Source: an uncultured bacterium
GTDB lineage: Bacteria; Bacteroidota; Ignavibacteria; UBA10030; BY39
Reading direction: 5' to 3'
Assembly (NCBI GenBank): GCA_937967455.1
Contig: CALCJK010000015.1
Location: 1 to 41,989, forward strand
DNA: 41,989 nucleotides
Position 1 is the first letter of the stretch. Each line of letters begins with the position of its first letter. The notes beneath the pieces were generated by a model. It was not told where the DNA came from and searched no databases. It was given only the letters and a program-made list of their open reading frames with translations. A program made the translations under genes and the position numbers. Of the stretch, positions 1 to 13,394 are shown piece after piece.

Positions 1-211
1 ACGTCTCTGGAGAGACGCGCGACGTGAAGCGATAGCGACAACCGAGGACGCGACAGAGGAGCAATTGCCGCTGTCGCCAGGCCGGTCAGACCAGCAGGCG
101 CGACCGCCTGGTTTTTTGTCGCCCGTCGCGGGCACCTTCACAACTGAATCGTGACGCGCAAGTCACTTCGGGCTCCCGGCGGGCGTCGCCGTCGTGCGAC
201 GCACCGCCCAC
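1..211. other. GC-rich sequence upstream of 16S, possibly chimeric
   Basis: Counting by hand, the first 180 bases are about 64% G+C, while the protein-coding part of the window is strongly AT-rich. I find no convincing coding frame. A small hairpin, CAGGCG (95-100) with CGCCTG (105-110), is followed by a T run (112-117) and resembles an intrinsic terminator. The stretch has no copy of the boxA-like element seen twice in the spacers, and no visible complement to the sequence just after 16S, although the 23S gene has a long flanking stem. It ends exactly at the universally conserved 16S 5' end, a common place for assemblies to join two organisms. A native leader of unusual composition cannot be excluded. 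Confidence 0.5.
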
Positions 212-1781
<1,570 letters not shown>

Positions 1782-1782
1782 A

Positions 1783-1811
1783 GTCATACTCAAACGTAAG
1801 TTTGAGATGAC
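1783..1811 (+). other. Hairpin just after 16S
   Basis: GTCAT (1783-1787) pairs with ATGAC (1807-1811), and CTCAAAC (1789-1795) pairs with GTTTGAG (1800-1806). One A is bulged and the loop is a GTAA (GNRA-type) tetraloop. It lies 8 nt after the 16S 3' end and has no T tract, so it looks like an RNA processing or folding element rather than a terminator. Confidence 0.5.
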
Positions 1812-1869
1812 AACTTCGAGAACCTCAAAACTAATTTGATTTGCGGCATACACACTATTAATTTTAATT

Positions 1870-1880
1870 TGTTCTTTTAA
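1870..1880 (+). promoter_or_regulatory. boxA-like antitermination element, copy 1
   Basis: TGTTCTTTTAA matches 10 of 11 bases of the element in front of 23S (2659-2669). Both resemble the boxA sequence bound by NusB/NusE in rRNA operons. This copy lies after 16S and about 35 nt before the start codon of the spacer protein gene. That placement would fit cotranscription of the protein gene with the rRNA. Confidence 0.45.
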
Positions 1881-1914
1881 ATAAATAAAAATTATAACTT
1901 TGGAGGGTTATAAG

Positions 1915-2433
1915 ATGAAAAAGAATTCAATGTGTTCTTTGTGGTTTTTGTTAATTACTATGTTTTTGTACTCATTTAATTGTTCTGTAGGGCAAACGAC
2001 CAAAAATATAGAACCAGAAACTGCGATATTGAGTGTTTCAGAGCAACAAGAGGAAAACTTTAATAAATTTGTGCAATTTTTAGATAATCAAGAATCTTTA
2101 AAGTTGGTCGGTGAAAATCTGAAAAGTGTTTATGAAAAAGTTTTTGTTGCGATGAAACAAAATGATTATAAAGAATATATTATTAACAAAGAAATTTTGG
2201 ATAAAGAATTTGCTAATTTAAATGAAAACCAGAGAAACACAATATTGGAATTTTTTCATACACTAACTCCAATAGAATTAAATGAAAAAGAAATCCCGGC
2301 AAATTCTTGTAAAGTTAGTTGTTTATTTGGTTCATGTGAAATAACATGCCCAGATGGATCTAAACCCAAGTGTAGATGTGAGTGGTACGGTGCACCAGAT
2401 TGTGGTTGTGAACCGTTTAGTCTAAATAAATAA
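1915..2433 (+). CDS. Small secreted Cys-rich protein encoded inside the rRNA operon
   Basis: A 172-residue protein encoded between 16S and tRNA-Ile. I chose ATG 1915 because GGAGGG (1902-1907) is a good ribosome binding site 7 nt upstream; an in-frame TTG at 1900 lies before that site. The N-terminus (Lys-Lys, a hydrophobic stretch to about residue 24, then SVGQ) is a signal peptide, probably cleaved near the GQ. The middle (about 30-125) is charged and probably helical. The last ~40 residues hold eight cysteines spaced C-x3-C-x4-C-x3-C-x7-C-x-C-x7-C-x-C, suggesting a disulfide-bonded or metal-binding knot after export. I do not recognise the family and assign no function. Base composition is AT-rich like the rest of the genome. 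Its position implies transcription from the rRNA promoter unless it has its own. Confidence 0.8.
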   Translation: MKKNSMCSLWFLLITMFLYSFNCSVGQTTKNIEPETAILSVSEQQEENFNKFVQFLDNQESLKLVGENLKSVYEKVFVAMKQNDYKEYIINKEILDKEFANLNENQRNTILEFFHTLTPIELNEKEIPANSCKVSCLFGSCEITCPDGSKPKCRCEWYGAPDCGCEPFSLNK

Positions 2434-2464
2434 TCTTATATTAGAAATTCGCATGTATATAAGG

Positions 2465-2538
2465 GGGCCTGTAGCTCAGGTGGTGAGAGCGCACGCCTGA
2501 TAAGCGTGAGGTCGGTGGTTCAACTCCACCCAGGCCCA
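2465..2538 (+). tRNA. ileT: tRNA-Ile (GAU)
   Basis: A complete 74-nt cloverleaf. The acceptor GGGCCTG pairs with CAGGCCC, the anticodon stem CACGC/GCGTG carries the loop CTGATAA with anticodon GAT, and the T arm is GGTGG-TTCAACT-CCACC. The discriminator is A and CCA is not encoded. Ile followed by Ala is the classic spacer tRNA pair of bacterial rRNA operons. Confidence 0.97.
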
Positions 2539-2571
2539 CATTATCAGGGGTGCGATAACCCACTGAACTAT

Positions 2572-2644
2572 GGGGCTATAGCTCAATTGGGAGAGCGCCT
2601 GGTTTGCAACCAGGAGGTTACCGGTTCGATCCCGGTTAGCTCCA
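2572..2644 (+). tRNA. alaT: tRNA-Ala (UGC)
   Basis: A complete 73-nt cloverleaf. The acceptor GGGGCTA pairs with TAGCTCC, the anticodon stem CCTGG/CCAGG carries the loop TTTGCAA with anticodon TGC, and the T arm is ACCGG-TTCGATC-CCGGT. It lies 33 nt after tRNA-Ile. Confidence 0.97.
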
Positions 2645-2658
2645 CAAAATAAATAAAG

Positions 2659-2669
2659 TGTTCTTTGAA
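2659..2669 (+). promoter_or_regulatory. boxA-like antitermination element, copy 2
   Basis: TGTTCTTTGAA lies 14 nt after tRNA-Ala and about 200 nt before 23S, the usual place for a spacer boxA. It is nearly identical to the copy at 1870-1880. Confidence 0.5.
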
Positions 2670-2865
2670 AAATGAGAAGAGAAAATCTACTTTGAATGTG
2701 AGTAGTTGTCTGTGTTTGCTTTCTCAAAAGTAAACCGCCAGATGAACAAAAGCAATAGAAGTAGACCTCAAAAGTCCAAATTATTCACAAGAGCAAAACT
2801 TGTCAGAAGTCTGCTTGATGTAGAACTGATAGGTTTAGAATATCTGTGGATCAATAAAGATTTTT
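2670..2865 (+). other. Left half of the 23S processing stem
   Basis: This spacer pairs with sequence after 23S in three nested blocks. 2670-2682 is a perfect 13-bp match to 5975-5987. 2800-2818 pairs over 19 bp with 5932-5950 using two G-U pairs, and this continues outward to 2785 with small bulges. From 2848 the spacer pairs with sequence up to 5906, running into helix 1 of 23S. Long double-stranded stems of this kind are the RNase III substrate that frees pre-23S. The stem also shows that the two 23S flanks belong together. Confidence 0.75.
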
Positions 2866-5889
<3,024 letters not shown>

Positions 5890-5999
5890 AGTATTTTTAT
5901 TGATCCCTTTCTTTCTTACCTGTTACACTACTCAAGCAGACTTTTGATAAGTTTGTTACTTGTGATTTTTTGACTCTCTTCTCATTTCGATTTTTAATT
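5890..5999 (+). other. Right half of the 23S processing stem and 23S-5S spacer
   Basis: This 110-nt spacer carries the complements of the pre-23S leader: to 5906 (helix 1 extension), 5932-5965 (long stem with 2785-2818) and 5975-5987 (13 bp with 2670-2682). No tRNA or ORF is present. Confidence 0.7.
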
Positions 6000-6115
<116 letters not shown>

Positions 6116-6126
6116 ATTTATTTTTT

Positions 6127-6159
6127 AAACCCGTTTCATTCCGAAACGGGTTTTTTTTT
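6127..6159 (+). terminator. Intrinsic terminator of the rRNA operon
   Basis: AAACCCGTTTC (6127-6137) and GAAACGGGTTT (6143-6153) form an 11-bp stem with a 5-nt loop. A run of T follows to 6159. It lies 11 nt after 5S and is the clearest terminator in the window. Confidence 0.92.
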
Positions 6160-6202
6160 AGTATTGATTTTAATCTTTTTTTTTGATATTTTAAATAATA
6201 AT

Positions 6203-7057
6203 ATGCATATTGACTTAGTTAAAATTAAAAGACAAACCGAAATTCTGGGGCTTGTCCTTGACTCAAATTCTAAGTTCGATACTTTTGACCTTGCAGAATT
6301 ATTCGGCTGCGACGAAATTACCATTAAAAGAGACCTCTCTGAACTTAGAAAAAATGGTATCGATATTCATTCAAGAAAAAATAAAGGCGTTATAGTTGAA
6401 TCCAATTTACCTACTCAAAAAATTAAAGAAACGATCTTACAATATCTCGGTTTCTGTGTCGCTAATTCACATTTAGATAAAGCTACAAATTTGATCGTTA
6501 CAAAACTTAACCATAAAGCCTTATCTAATATTGTTACAATTCAACGCTGCATCGAAAAAAAATGTAAAATCATTATTAATTACGAAAAAACTGAATTAAT
6601 TAAAGAAAATAATTTAATATTATCTCCATTGTTAATCTTTAAGGCAGATAACTATTGGCGCTTACTAGGTGTACACGAAAACACTTTTCGTCAGTTTATT
6701 ATCAATAAAATTAATTCCGTAAAAGCAACTACAGAAAAATTCCACCCTGTTTCAAAAAATGAAATAGAAGAATTATTTAAGAATTCTTTCAGGAGTTGGA
6801 TAGGTAAGGATCGATATAATGTTAAAATAAAATTTTCTAAAAAATGGGCTGATCGTTTAAAACCAAATCTATTAATGGAAAGCCAAAAAATAAATGAAAA
6901 TACTGACGGCTCGATTATTATCGAAACTACTGTAAATTCTTTAAATGAAATAGCTGCCTGGGTGGTTAGCCGTGGTTACGGTGTTAAAGTATTACATCCA
7001 CCAGAATTGAAAAAACTTGTGATTCAACTCGCAAAAGATGCCCTTAAAAATTATTAA
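6203..7057 (+). CDS. WYL-domain transcriptional regulator
   Basis: A 284-residue DNA-binding regulator of the YafY/PafC-like WYL family. I chose ATG 6203; the frame is open further up to TTG 6164, but that codon lies almost at the rRNA terminator and no ribosome binding site supports it. Residues 1-60 form a DeoR/HTH_11-type winged helix, with a recognition segment around DEITIKRDLSELRKNGI. The WYL-like domain covers about 115-190, with the signature reduced to NYWRLLG. The C-terminal WCX-type extension ends in SRGYGVKVLHPPELKK. WYL domains in this family sense ligands, often nucleic acids or nucleotides, in stress responses; the ligand here is unknown. It stands alone after the rRNA operon, 42 nt before a T9SS cargo gene, so no target can be named from context. 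Confidence 0.85.
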   Translation: MHIDLVKIKRQTEILGLVLDSNSKFDTFDLAELFGCDEITIKRDLSELRKNGIDIHSRKNKGVIVESNLPTQKIKETILQYLGFCVANSHLDKATNLIVTKLNHKALSNIVTIQRCIEKKCKIIINYEKTELIKENNLILSPLLIFKADNYWRLLGVHENTFRQFIINKINSVKATTEKFHPVSKNEIEELFKNSFRSWIGKDRYNVKIKFSKKWADRLKPNLLMESQKINENTDGSIIIETTVNSLNEIAAWVVSRGYGVKVLHPPELKKLVIQLAKDALKNY

Positions 7058-7099
7058 ATTATTTTGCGTATATTTAAGTAAATTAATTGGTGAAAATTT

Positions 7100-10000
7100 A
7101 TGAAAAAAATATTTAACTATACAAATGCTTTTATATTCATTATAATTTTTTCAAACATATCTGTATCTCAAGTTTCACAGCAGTGGTTAGCCAAATATAG
7201 TCACAAATCCAGCTCTGAGGATCTAATTTATTTTCTTGAAACTGATAACTCAAGAAATATTTATGTCGCCGGCTTAAGTAATTCAAAATTTTTTGTCGCT
7301 AAATATAATCCGTATGGAGAAAAAAACTGGTCTAATATATATTATGAAAATCTGGATGAAGATGATTTCCTGGGTGGTTTGAAAGTAGACGGACAGGGAA
7401 ATGTATATATTACCGCAAATGTCCTGGGTGTGGATACAACATATGACATAATTACTATTAAATATAACAGTTCAGGTGTTCAACAGTGGTTAGCAAGATT
7501 TAAAGGTACAAGAACAGAAGAAACTTCAGTAGGAATTGCTGTTGATTCTCGAGGCAATGTATATGTGGCTGGATATCAATATAATACTATAACAAAAAAT
7601 GATTTTATTCTATTAAAGTATAATTCTAACGGTACACTGCAGTGGATGAGAAGGGAAAATGGGATTGGTAACGATGACGATTTTGCAAGTTCTATAGTTA
7701 TTGATGCAAATAATAATATTTTCGTTACTGGTCAAAGTTATAATCCAAATTCATTTATTGATTTTATGACAATTAAGTTTGATTCTACGGGTTTCACTCA
7801 TTGGAAAGTTTATTACGATGGTACTGGTTTCGACGAAGATATACCTGTTACTATGAGCTTAGATAATTTTAATAATATTTATGTACTTGGTTCAAGTTAT
7901 GGAGACACAACAGATATTGATTTCGTAGTAGTCAAATATAACAATTCCGGAAATCGACAATGGGTAGCTCGATATAATTCAACGAATAATATGGAAGATA
8001 TTCCAACGGCTTTTAAAGTCACAAATGCCGGTGCTGTGTATATGACTGGTTATTCATACGATTTTTTAAGTTCATACGACTATTTAACTGTAAAGGTTAA
8101 TACAAGCGGGAATGTAGAATGGGCAAAAAAATATAATGGTAGTGGTGATTATGACGACTTTGCCTATGGAATCACTACGGATCCGTCTGAGAATGTTTAT
8201 ATAACAGGCTCAGCTTCAAATATTTATGGAAATTTTGAGATTAACACAATTAAATACAATGCATTTGGTGTACAACAATGGGTACTCCCTTACACAATCT
8301 CCAATGAGTTCCCTGCTGAAGCCGTTGGATTAAAATTAGACAATTTAGGTGGTTTAGTTATTGCAGGGTTTGCATTCACTCTACAAAATGCAAATGATGG
8401 TGTGATTTTAAAATACAATACAACTGGAGCTTTACAGTGGTCTACAAATATAAATTTCTTCGACGATGAGTCATTTGAGGATTACCCTTATGATATAAAA
8501 GTTGATAATTCTGGTAGTTTGTATGTGGTCGGAACTAGTTATGATAATGGAACCTTGTATGATTTTATTACTATAAAATATAGTAATACTGGAAATATAT
8601 TATGGAGTGCGCGATATGATGGTGATTATCACGATAATGATGAAGCAATCTCATTAGGAATTGACAAACAGAAAAATGTTTATGTAACAGGAAGAAGTTA
8701 TTCAAATAACTCTGATGATAATATAGTAACGCTGAAATATGGTGAAACAGGGAATTTGTTATGGCAAGCTAAATTCAATGGTCTTGCAGATAGTGTAGAT
8801 CGACCAGTGAAATTATTAATTGACTCCCTTTCTAATGTCTTTATAGTTGGTTATAGCTTTGCAACCACAGGAAATTATGATATAGTGACTATTAAATATA
8901 ATTCTCAGGGTCAACATCTATGGACAGGATATTTTAATGGAGTAGAAAATTTAGATGATTTCCCCACAGCTGCATGTTTAGATAAAAATGGTAATATATT
9001 TATTGCAGGGCAAGTATCTAATCATTCGGGGAAGTTTGATGCTGCTCTGATTAAATATAACTCTGCTGGTACATTGGAATGGGTTAAATATTACAATGGA
9101 CCCTCGAACGATAACGACGTCCCAACTTCCATCGCAACTGATACACTTGGTAATGTTGTTGTGAGTATTGCGAGTAATAACCCCGGCACTGGGGTGGATA
9201 TTGTTTTAATTAAATACAACTCATCCGGAATACAAAGCTGGATTCAAACATATAATAACTCATCAAATGGATTTGATTATCCAAAAAAAATAAGTATCAT
9301 TCCTAGTGGTGAAATTTATGTTGGGGCATGGTCTGAAAATGGATCTTCATTTGTTGATATGTTATTATTAAAGTATTCAGCAAATGGAGTAAAACTGTGG
9401 GAAGCAAAGTATAACGGAATTTATAATGACTATGATTATCTTGAGGATTTATACGTGGACCCATGGGGTAATTCCTATGTCTCTGGAACAGTTGAAAATC
9501 CAACTGGAAAAAATAATTATGTCACTTTAAAATACAATTCAAGTGGAGTTATGCAATGGAATGTTTACTATTACGATTCTTACAGCAGCTCAGGTGAAGT
9601 TATGGCCATTGCAGTTGATGACTTAGGCAATATATTTATCACGGGAGTCGAGTATGATTCGCTTGATTATTCAGATATTGTTACAATTATGTACAAACAA
9701 TCAACATATATCTCAGGCAGTGTATTCTTTGATGTGAACAATAATGGCGTGAAAGATCTTACTGATCTCCCTCTGGCTGGCTGGAAAGTAATGATAACGG
9801 GTACCAAAAAGGATTCGGTTATAACAGATTCAAGTGGAAGATATGTTTTTCAAAATGTACCTTTTGGATTTTATTATGTAAATCAAGTTTTGAAATCCGG
9901 ATGGACTCAAACAATGCCTTCGAGCAGTTATTCTACTTATATAAATTCAGGTAACCTAAGTGGTGTATTTGATTTTGGTAATTATTCACCTGATGCCGTT

Positions 10001-11116
10001 GGTTATCAGGTGGAAGGTAGATGGAATCTAATGTCGGTCCCATTAAGAGTAAATGATCGAAGGAAATCTACATTATTTGGTAGCGCTGTGTCTTCGGCTT
10101 TCGCTTTTGATAATGGTTATGTAGCAAAAGACACATTAAGTTATATGCAAGGATTTTGGCTAAAATTTTCAGTACCACATACCATATGGATCGCTGGTAA
10201 CAAATTTGATGAAGACAGCGTTGAAGTAAAAACTGGTTGGAATTTGATTGGTAATATAAGCTATCCTGTAAGTATTTCATCTGTTCAAACTTTTCCAAAT
10301 GGAATAATTACTTCTGCATTTTATGGATATAAGAACGGTTATGCTATAAGTGACTCACTACGACCTGCTCAAGGTTATTGGGTTAAGGTAAATCAAAATG
10401 GTAAGTTAAAGATTAAAAGAAATTTAGTCTTTAACAAAAATGGATCCACTAATGATATTTTTAGCAGGTTTAACAAATTGTACATAAGTGACAATGAAGG
10501 TAATTTCCAGACTTTATATTTTACAAATGTAGATTGTGAGGAATACATTAATGAATATTTCTCAGCGCCGCCATTACCCCCATCAAGTATTTTTGATGTT
10601 AGGTTTAGTAATAATAATTATTTATTAACACGAAAAGATTATGAAAATGTGAAAATTGTTATTAGAAATGCGACTTATCCAATGAAGATTTCTTGGGATA
10701 ATATGGAAGATTTAAAATATGAAATATTTGATGATTCAAAATCTTTTATTTCAATGTTAGAAGGTAAAAATGGGACAATAAAAATAGATCAAATTCAAGG
10801 GAATGTGTTAAATCTAAATGTATATGATTTGGATAAGCTGAAATCGCTTCCAGAAAAGTTCTTTTTACATCCAAATTATCCCAATCCATTTAATGCAAGT
10901 ACTTTGGTAAAATTTGAATTACCCAAACCTGGTTTTGTTACAATCAAAGTCTTCAATCCTCTCGGTGAAGAGATAGCTACATTAGTAAATGGATATAAAC
11001 AAGAAGGTTATCATACCGCTTTGTTTGATGCATCAAAATTACCTTCTGGAATTTATTTCTGCAAAATGGCTACATCAGAATATACAAATGTTATAAAACT
11101 TATATTAATCAAGTAA
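7100..11116 (+). CDS. Large T9SS-secreted beta-propeller (SBBP repeat) protein
   Basis: A 1,338-residue exported protein. It has a signal peptide at 1-23 (ending ISVSQ). About fourteen to fifteen SBBP-type repeats of roughly 57 residues follow up to about 865, each with a core like VDSRGNVYVAGYQYN and a strand like IKYNSSGVQQW; such repeats build beta-propellers. A SdrD_B/Cna-B-like module comes next (about 868-975, with DVNNNGVKD). Then comes a GWNLIS...GYWVKV module (about 966-1115), also found in the next gene, and a T9SS type-A sorting domain (about 1255-1338) starting at NYPNPFN and ending in GIYFCKM...IKLILIK. The T9SS domain directs passage through the outer membrane and attachment at, or release from, the surface. 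The ligand or role is unknown. A weak ribosome binding site precedes ATG 7100. The M28 peptidase follows after 57 nt. Confidence 0.88.
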   Translation: MKKIFNYTNAFIFIIIFSNISVSQVSQQWLAKYSHKSSSEDLIYFLETDNSRNIYVAGLSNSKFFVAKYNPYGEKNWSNIYYENLDEDDFLGGLKVDGQGNVYITANVLGVDTTYDIITIKYNSSGVQQWLARFKGTRTEETSVGIAVDSRGNVYVAGYQYNTITKNDFILLKYNSNGTLQWMRRENGIGNDDDFASSIVIDANNNIFVTGQSYNPNSFIDFMTIKFDSTGFTHWKVYYDGTGFDEDIPVTMSLDNFNNIYVLGSSYGDTTDIDFVVVKYNNSGNRQWVARYNSTNNMEDIPTAFKVTNAGAVYMTGYSYDFLSSYDYLTVKVNTSGNVEWAKKYNGSGDYDDFAYGITTDPSENVYITGSASNIYGNFEINTIKYNAFGVQQWVLPYTISNEFPAEAVGLKLDNLGGLVIAGFAFTLQNANDGVILKYNTTGALQWSTNINFFDDESFEDYPYDIKVDNSGSLYVVGTSYDNGTLYDFITIKYSNTGNILWSARYDGDYHDNDEAISLGIDKQKNVYVTGRSYSNNSDDNIVTLKYGETGNLLWQAKFNGLADSVDRPVKLLIDSLSNVFIVGYSFATTGNYDIVTIKYNSQGQHLWTGYFNGVENLDDFPTAACLDKNGNIFIAGQVSNHSGKFDAALIKYNSAGTLEWVKYYNGPSNDNDVPTSIATDTLGNVVVSIASNNPGTGVDIVLIKYNSSGIQSWIQTYNNSSNGFDYPKKISIIPSGEIYVGAWSENGSSFVDMLLLKYSANGVKLWEAKYNGIYNDYDYLEDLYVDPWGNSYVSGTVENPTGKNNYVTLKYNSSGVMQWNVYYYDSYSSSGEVMAIAVDDLGNIFITGVEYDSLDYSDIVTIMYKQSTYISGSVFFDVNNNGVKDLTDLPLAGWKVMITGTKKDSVITDSSGRYVFQNVPFGFYYVNQVLKSGWTQTMPSSSYSTYINSGNLSGVFDFGNYSPDAVGYQVEGRWNLMSVPLRVNDRRKSTLFGSAVSSAFAFDNGYVAKDTLSYMQGFWLKFSVPHTIWIAGNKFDEDSVEVKTGWNLIGNISYPVSISSVQTFPNGIITSAFYGYKNGYAISDSLRPAQGYWVKVNQNGKLKIKRNLVFNKNGSTNDIFSRFNKLYISDNEGNFQTLYFTNVDCEEYINEYFSAPPLPPSSIFDVRFSNNNYLLTRKDYENVKIVIRNATYPMKISWDNMEDLKYEIFDDSKSFISMLEGKNGTIKIDQIQGNVLNLNVYDLDKLKSLPEKFFLHPNYPNPFNASTLVKFELPKPGFVTIKVFNPLGEEIATLVNGYKQEGYHTALFDASKLPSGIYFCKMATSEYTNVIKLILIK

Positions 11117-11173
11117 TTAAATTAGCTGTTCATCAATTTCTAAAGTTCTTTTCTAAGTATAAAGGCTAAATGA

Positions 11174-13393
11174 ATGAAACACATTATTATGATCTTTTTA
11201 TTACTGGTTTGTATTCATGGTTTGATTTACAGCCAGTATTCATTAATGCAACAGATTGGAAATGAAGTATCATTAGACAGTTTAAAATTGTATATTCGAC
11301 AACTATCAGGTGATACAAGTTGTATAATTGGTGGTTCATCTTATACTATCACATCTAGATATAAAACGCAGCCAGGAAATCAAAAAGCTGCAGAATACAT
11401 TTATGAAAAATTCAGTTCTTTCGGTTTAACTGCTACTTATGAAAATTTCAGTTCGACAGGGAATAATGTAATAGGGACAAAAGTTGGTTCAGTTTATCCA
11501 AATAGATATTATATTGTATCATCTCATTATGATGACCTGCCTGGGAGTTCTAATGCGCCAGGTGCTGATGATAATGCTAGCGGTACTGCTGCAGTAATCG
11601 AGTGTGCTAGAGTGCTATCTAAATATAACTTGTACTATACTGTAAAATTTATCACATTTGATGAAGAGGAACAGGGCCTTGTCGGAAGTAATTATTATGC
11701 AACTCAGGCAAGAAACAGAGGTGATTCGATCCTTGGTGTAATAAATCTGGATATGATTGGTTACGATAGTAATGATGATAAATTGATAACTGTATACACT
11801 TCGAATATTTCGAATACAAATCAAATCGCAAATGATTTTATCGAAAATATTTATCTATATAATATTGATTTAATACCTGTGCTGATTAATATGCAAGCCA
11901 GTAGCGACCAGCAATCTTTTCTCAACAAAAATTATGGTGCAATTCTGGTAATCGAAGATGATGAATTTGATTTTAATCCATATTACCATACATCAAACGA
12001 CAGGTTTCAATATATTAATCAGGATTATTTTTATAAATTAGCAAAATCTGCAATAATATCAATAGCAAAATACGCTCTAAACTTAAAAATTCAATTTACC
12101 CATAATCCCTTATCCTCAAAGAATTTAAGTTCACCCGATACTATCAATGTGAATATACAGAGCAGCTCTGGCGTTGGAAATGGTAATGCACAACCACGCT
12201 TATATTATCGTGTCAGTACTGGAGAAAGTTTTGGAGATTTTATTTCAATAGTAGATCAAGATGGTCCATCAGGGCAACTATACCAATTTATTATACCGCC
12301 ACAAGCTTTGGGCTCGATTGTGGAGTATTATATTGCAGCTCAGGACATTGATGGAAAAATAACAGAAACTTTACCTACTGGTGGAAGTGGTATTAATCCA
12401 CCAGGTACAATTCCACCGCAAAGATTTTTCCGCTATTACATTGGTAACCAGACTATAATTTTTTCTGATAACTATTCAAATAACTCACATTGGACTTCGA
12501 GTTCTTTATGGGGTTTGACAAATATTAGTTTTGTATCCGCACCTTATTCAATGACTGATTCACCTGGTGGAAATTACCCAGATAATGCGACTAATATATT
12601 GACTCTTAAGGATACAATTCTAATACCCGATCAACTCGGATGTTTGCTAAAATTTTCTGCAAAATGGAACCTAGAGTTAGGTTACGATTACGTACAGGTA
12701 ATGGCAACTACTAATAACGGAATTAGCTGGACAGCTTTATCAGGGAAATACACTATAAATAGTTTCGGAACATTCCAACCAATAAATCAACCCGTGTATA
12801 ATGGGATACAAAATTCCTGGATCAATGAAGTAATCGATATCAGTCAACTACAAAATAAAAATATTCAATTAAGATTTTATTTTAGAAGTGATGGTTCTAC
12901 TACGGCAGATGGATTTTATATTGATGATATACAAATTATATCATTTGCTAAAAGTTCACAACAATATACCGCAACTGTTAATGTAAATGCTGGTTGGAAT
13001 CTTATTTCCCTACCTATTAATGTAGTCGATAACAGAAAAATTATTTTGTTTCCTGACGCAACTTCAAGTGCTTTTAAATACGATAATGGATATCTTCAAT
13101 CAGATAGCATCTACAGTGGGGTGGGATACTGGTTGAAATTTCCATCAACCGGATCATACAATTTTAATGGATTAGAAATGGATAGTATCGTCCTAAATGT
13201 TAGGACTGGTTGGAATTTAATTGGAAGCATAAATCGTACAGTAGATGTGAATAATATTGTAACAGTTCCAGAAAATATTTTGAATAGTAGTTTCTATGGA
13301 TACGAAAATGCTTATTTGTCTGTTACTACGATTTTACCGGGTAAAGCTTATTGGATAAAAGTTAATCAGGATGGACAAATTATTTTAAAGTAG
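11174..13393 (+). CDS. Secreted M28-family zinc metallopeptidase with accessory domains
   Basis: A 739-residue exported peptidase. The signal peptide covers about 1-20 (LIYSQ). The M28 catalytic domain (about 60-310) keeps the metal ligands and base: H118 in SSHYDD, D132 in GADDNASG, E165-E166 in DEEEQGLVGS, D193 in NLDMIGYD and H272 in YHTSND. This predicts a co-catalytic two-zinc aminopeptidase or carboxypeptidase. A beta-sandwich resembling immune-inhibitor-A/MAM modules lies at about 430-590 and ends in GFYIDDIQI. The last ~135 residues are the GWNLIS...YWIKVNQ module shared with the upstream protein. No T9SS sorting domain follows, so surface delivery by T9SS is unproven and the protein may have lost its tail. 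It lies 57 nt after the beta-propeller gene, probably in the same transcript, and converges on the PorQ-like gene. Confidence 0.9.
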   Translation: MKHIIMIFLLLVCIHGLIYSQYSLMQQIGNEVSLDSLKLYIRQLSGDTSCIIGGSSYTITSRYKTQPGNQKAAEYIYEKFSSFGLTATYENFSSTGNNVIGTKVGSVYPNRYYIVSSHYDDLPGSSNAPGADDNASGTAAVIECARVLSKYNLYYTVKFITFDEEEQGLVGSNYYATQARNRGDSILGVINLDMIGYDSNDDKLITVYTSNISNTNQIANDFIENIYLYNIDLIPVLINMQASSDQQSFLNKNYGAILVIEDDEFDFNPYYHTSNDRFQYINQDYFYKLAKSAIISIAKYALNLKIQFTHNPLSSKNLSSPDTINVNIQSSSGVGNGNAQPRLYYRVSTGESFGDFISIVDQDGPSGQLYQFIIPPQALGSIVEYYIAAQDIDGKITETLPTGGSGINPPGTIPPQRFFRYYIGNQTIIFSDNYSNNSHWTSSSLWGLTNISFVSAPYSMTDSPGGNYPDNATNILTLKDTILIPDQLGCLLKFSAKWNLELGYDYVQVMATTNNGISWTALSGKYTINSFGTFQPINQPVYNGIQNSWINEVIDISQLQNKNIQLRFYFRSDGSTTADGFYIDDIQIISFAKSSQQYTATVNVNAGWNLISLPINVVDNRKIILFPDATSSAFKYDNGYLQSDSIYSGVGYWLKFPSTGSYNFNGLEMDSIVLNVRTGWNLIGSINRTVDVNNIVTVPENILNSSFYGYENAYLSVTTILPGKAYWIKVNQDGQIILK

Positions 13394-13394
13394 A

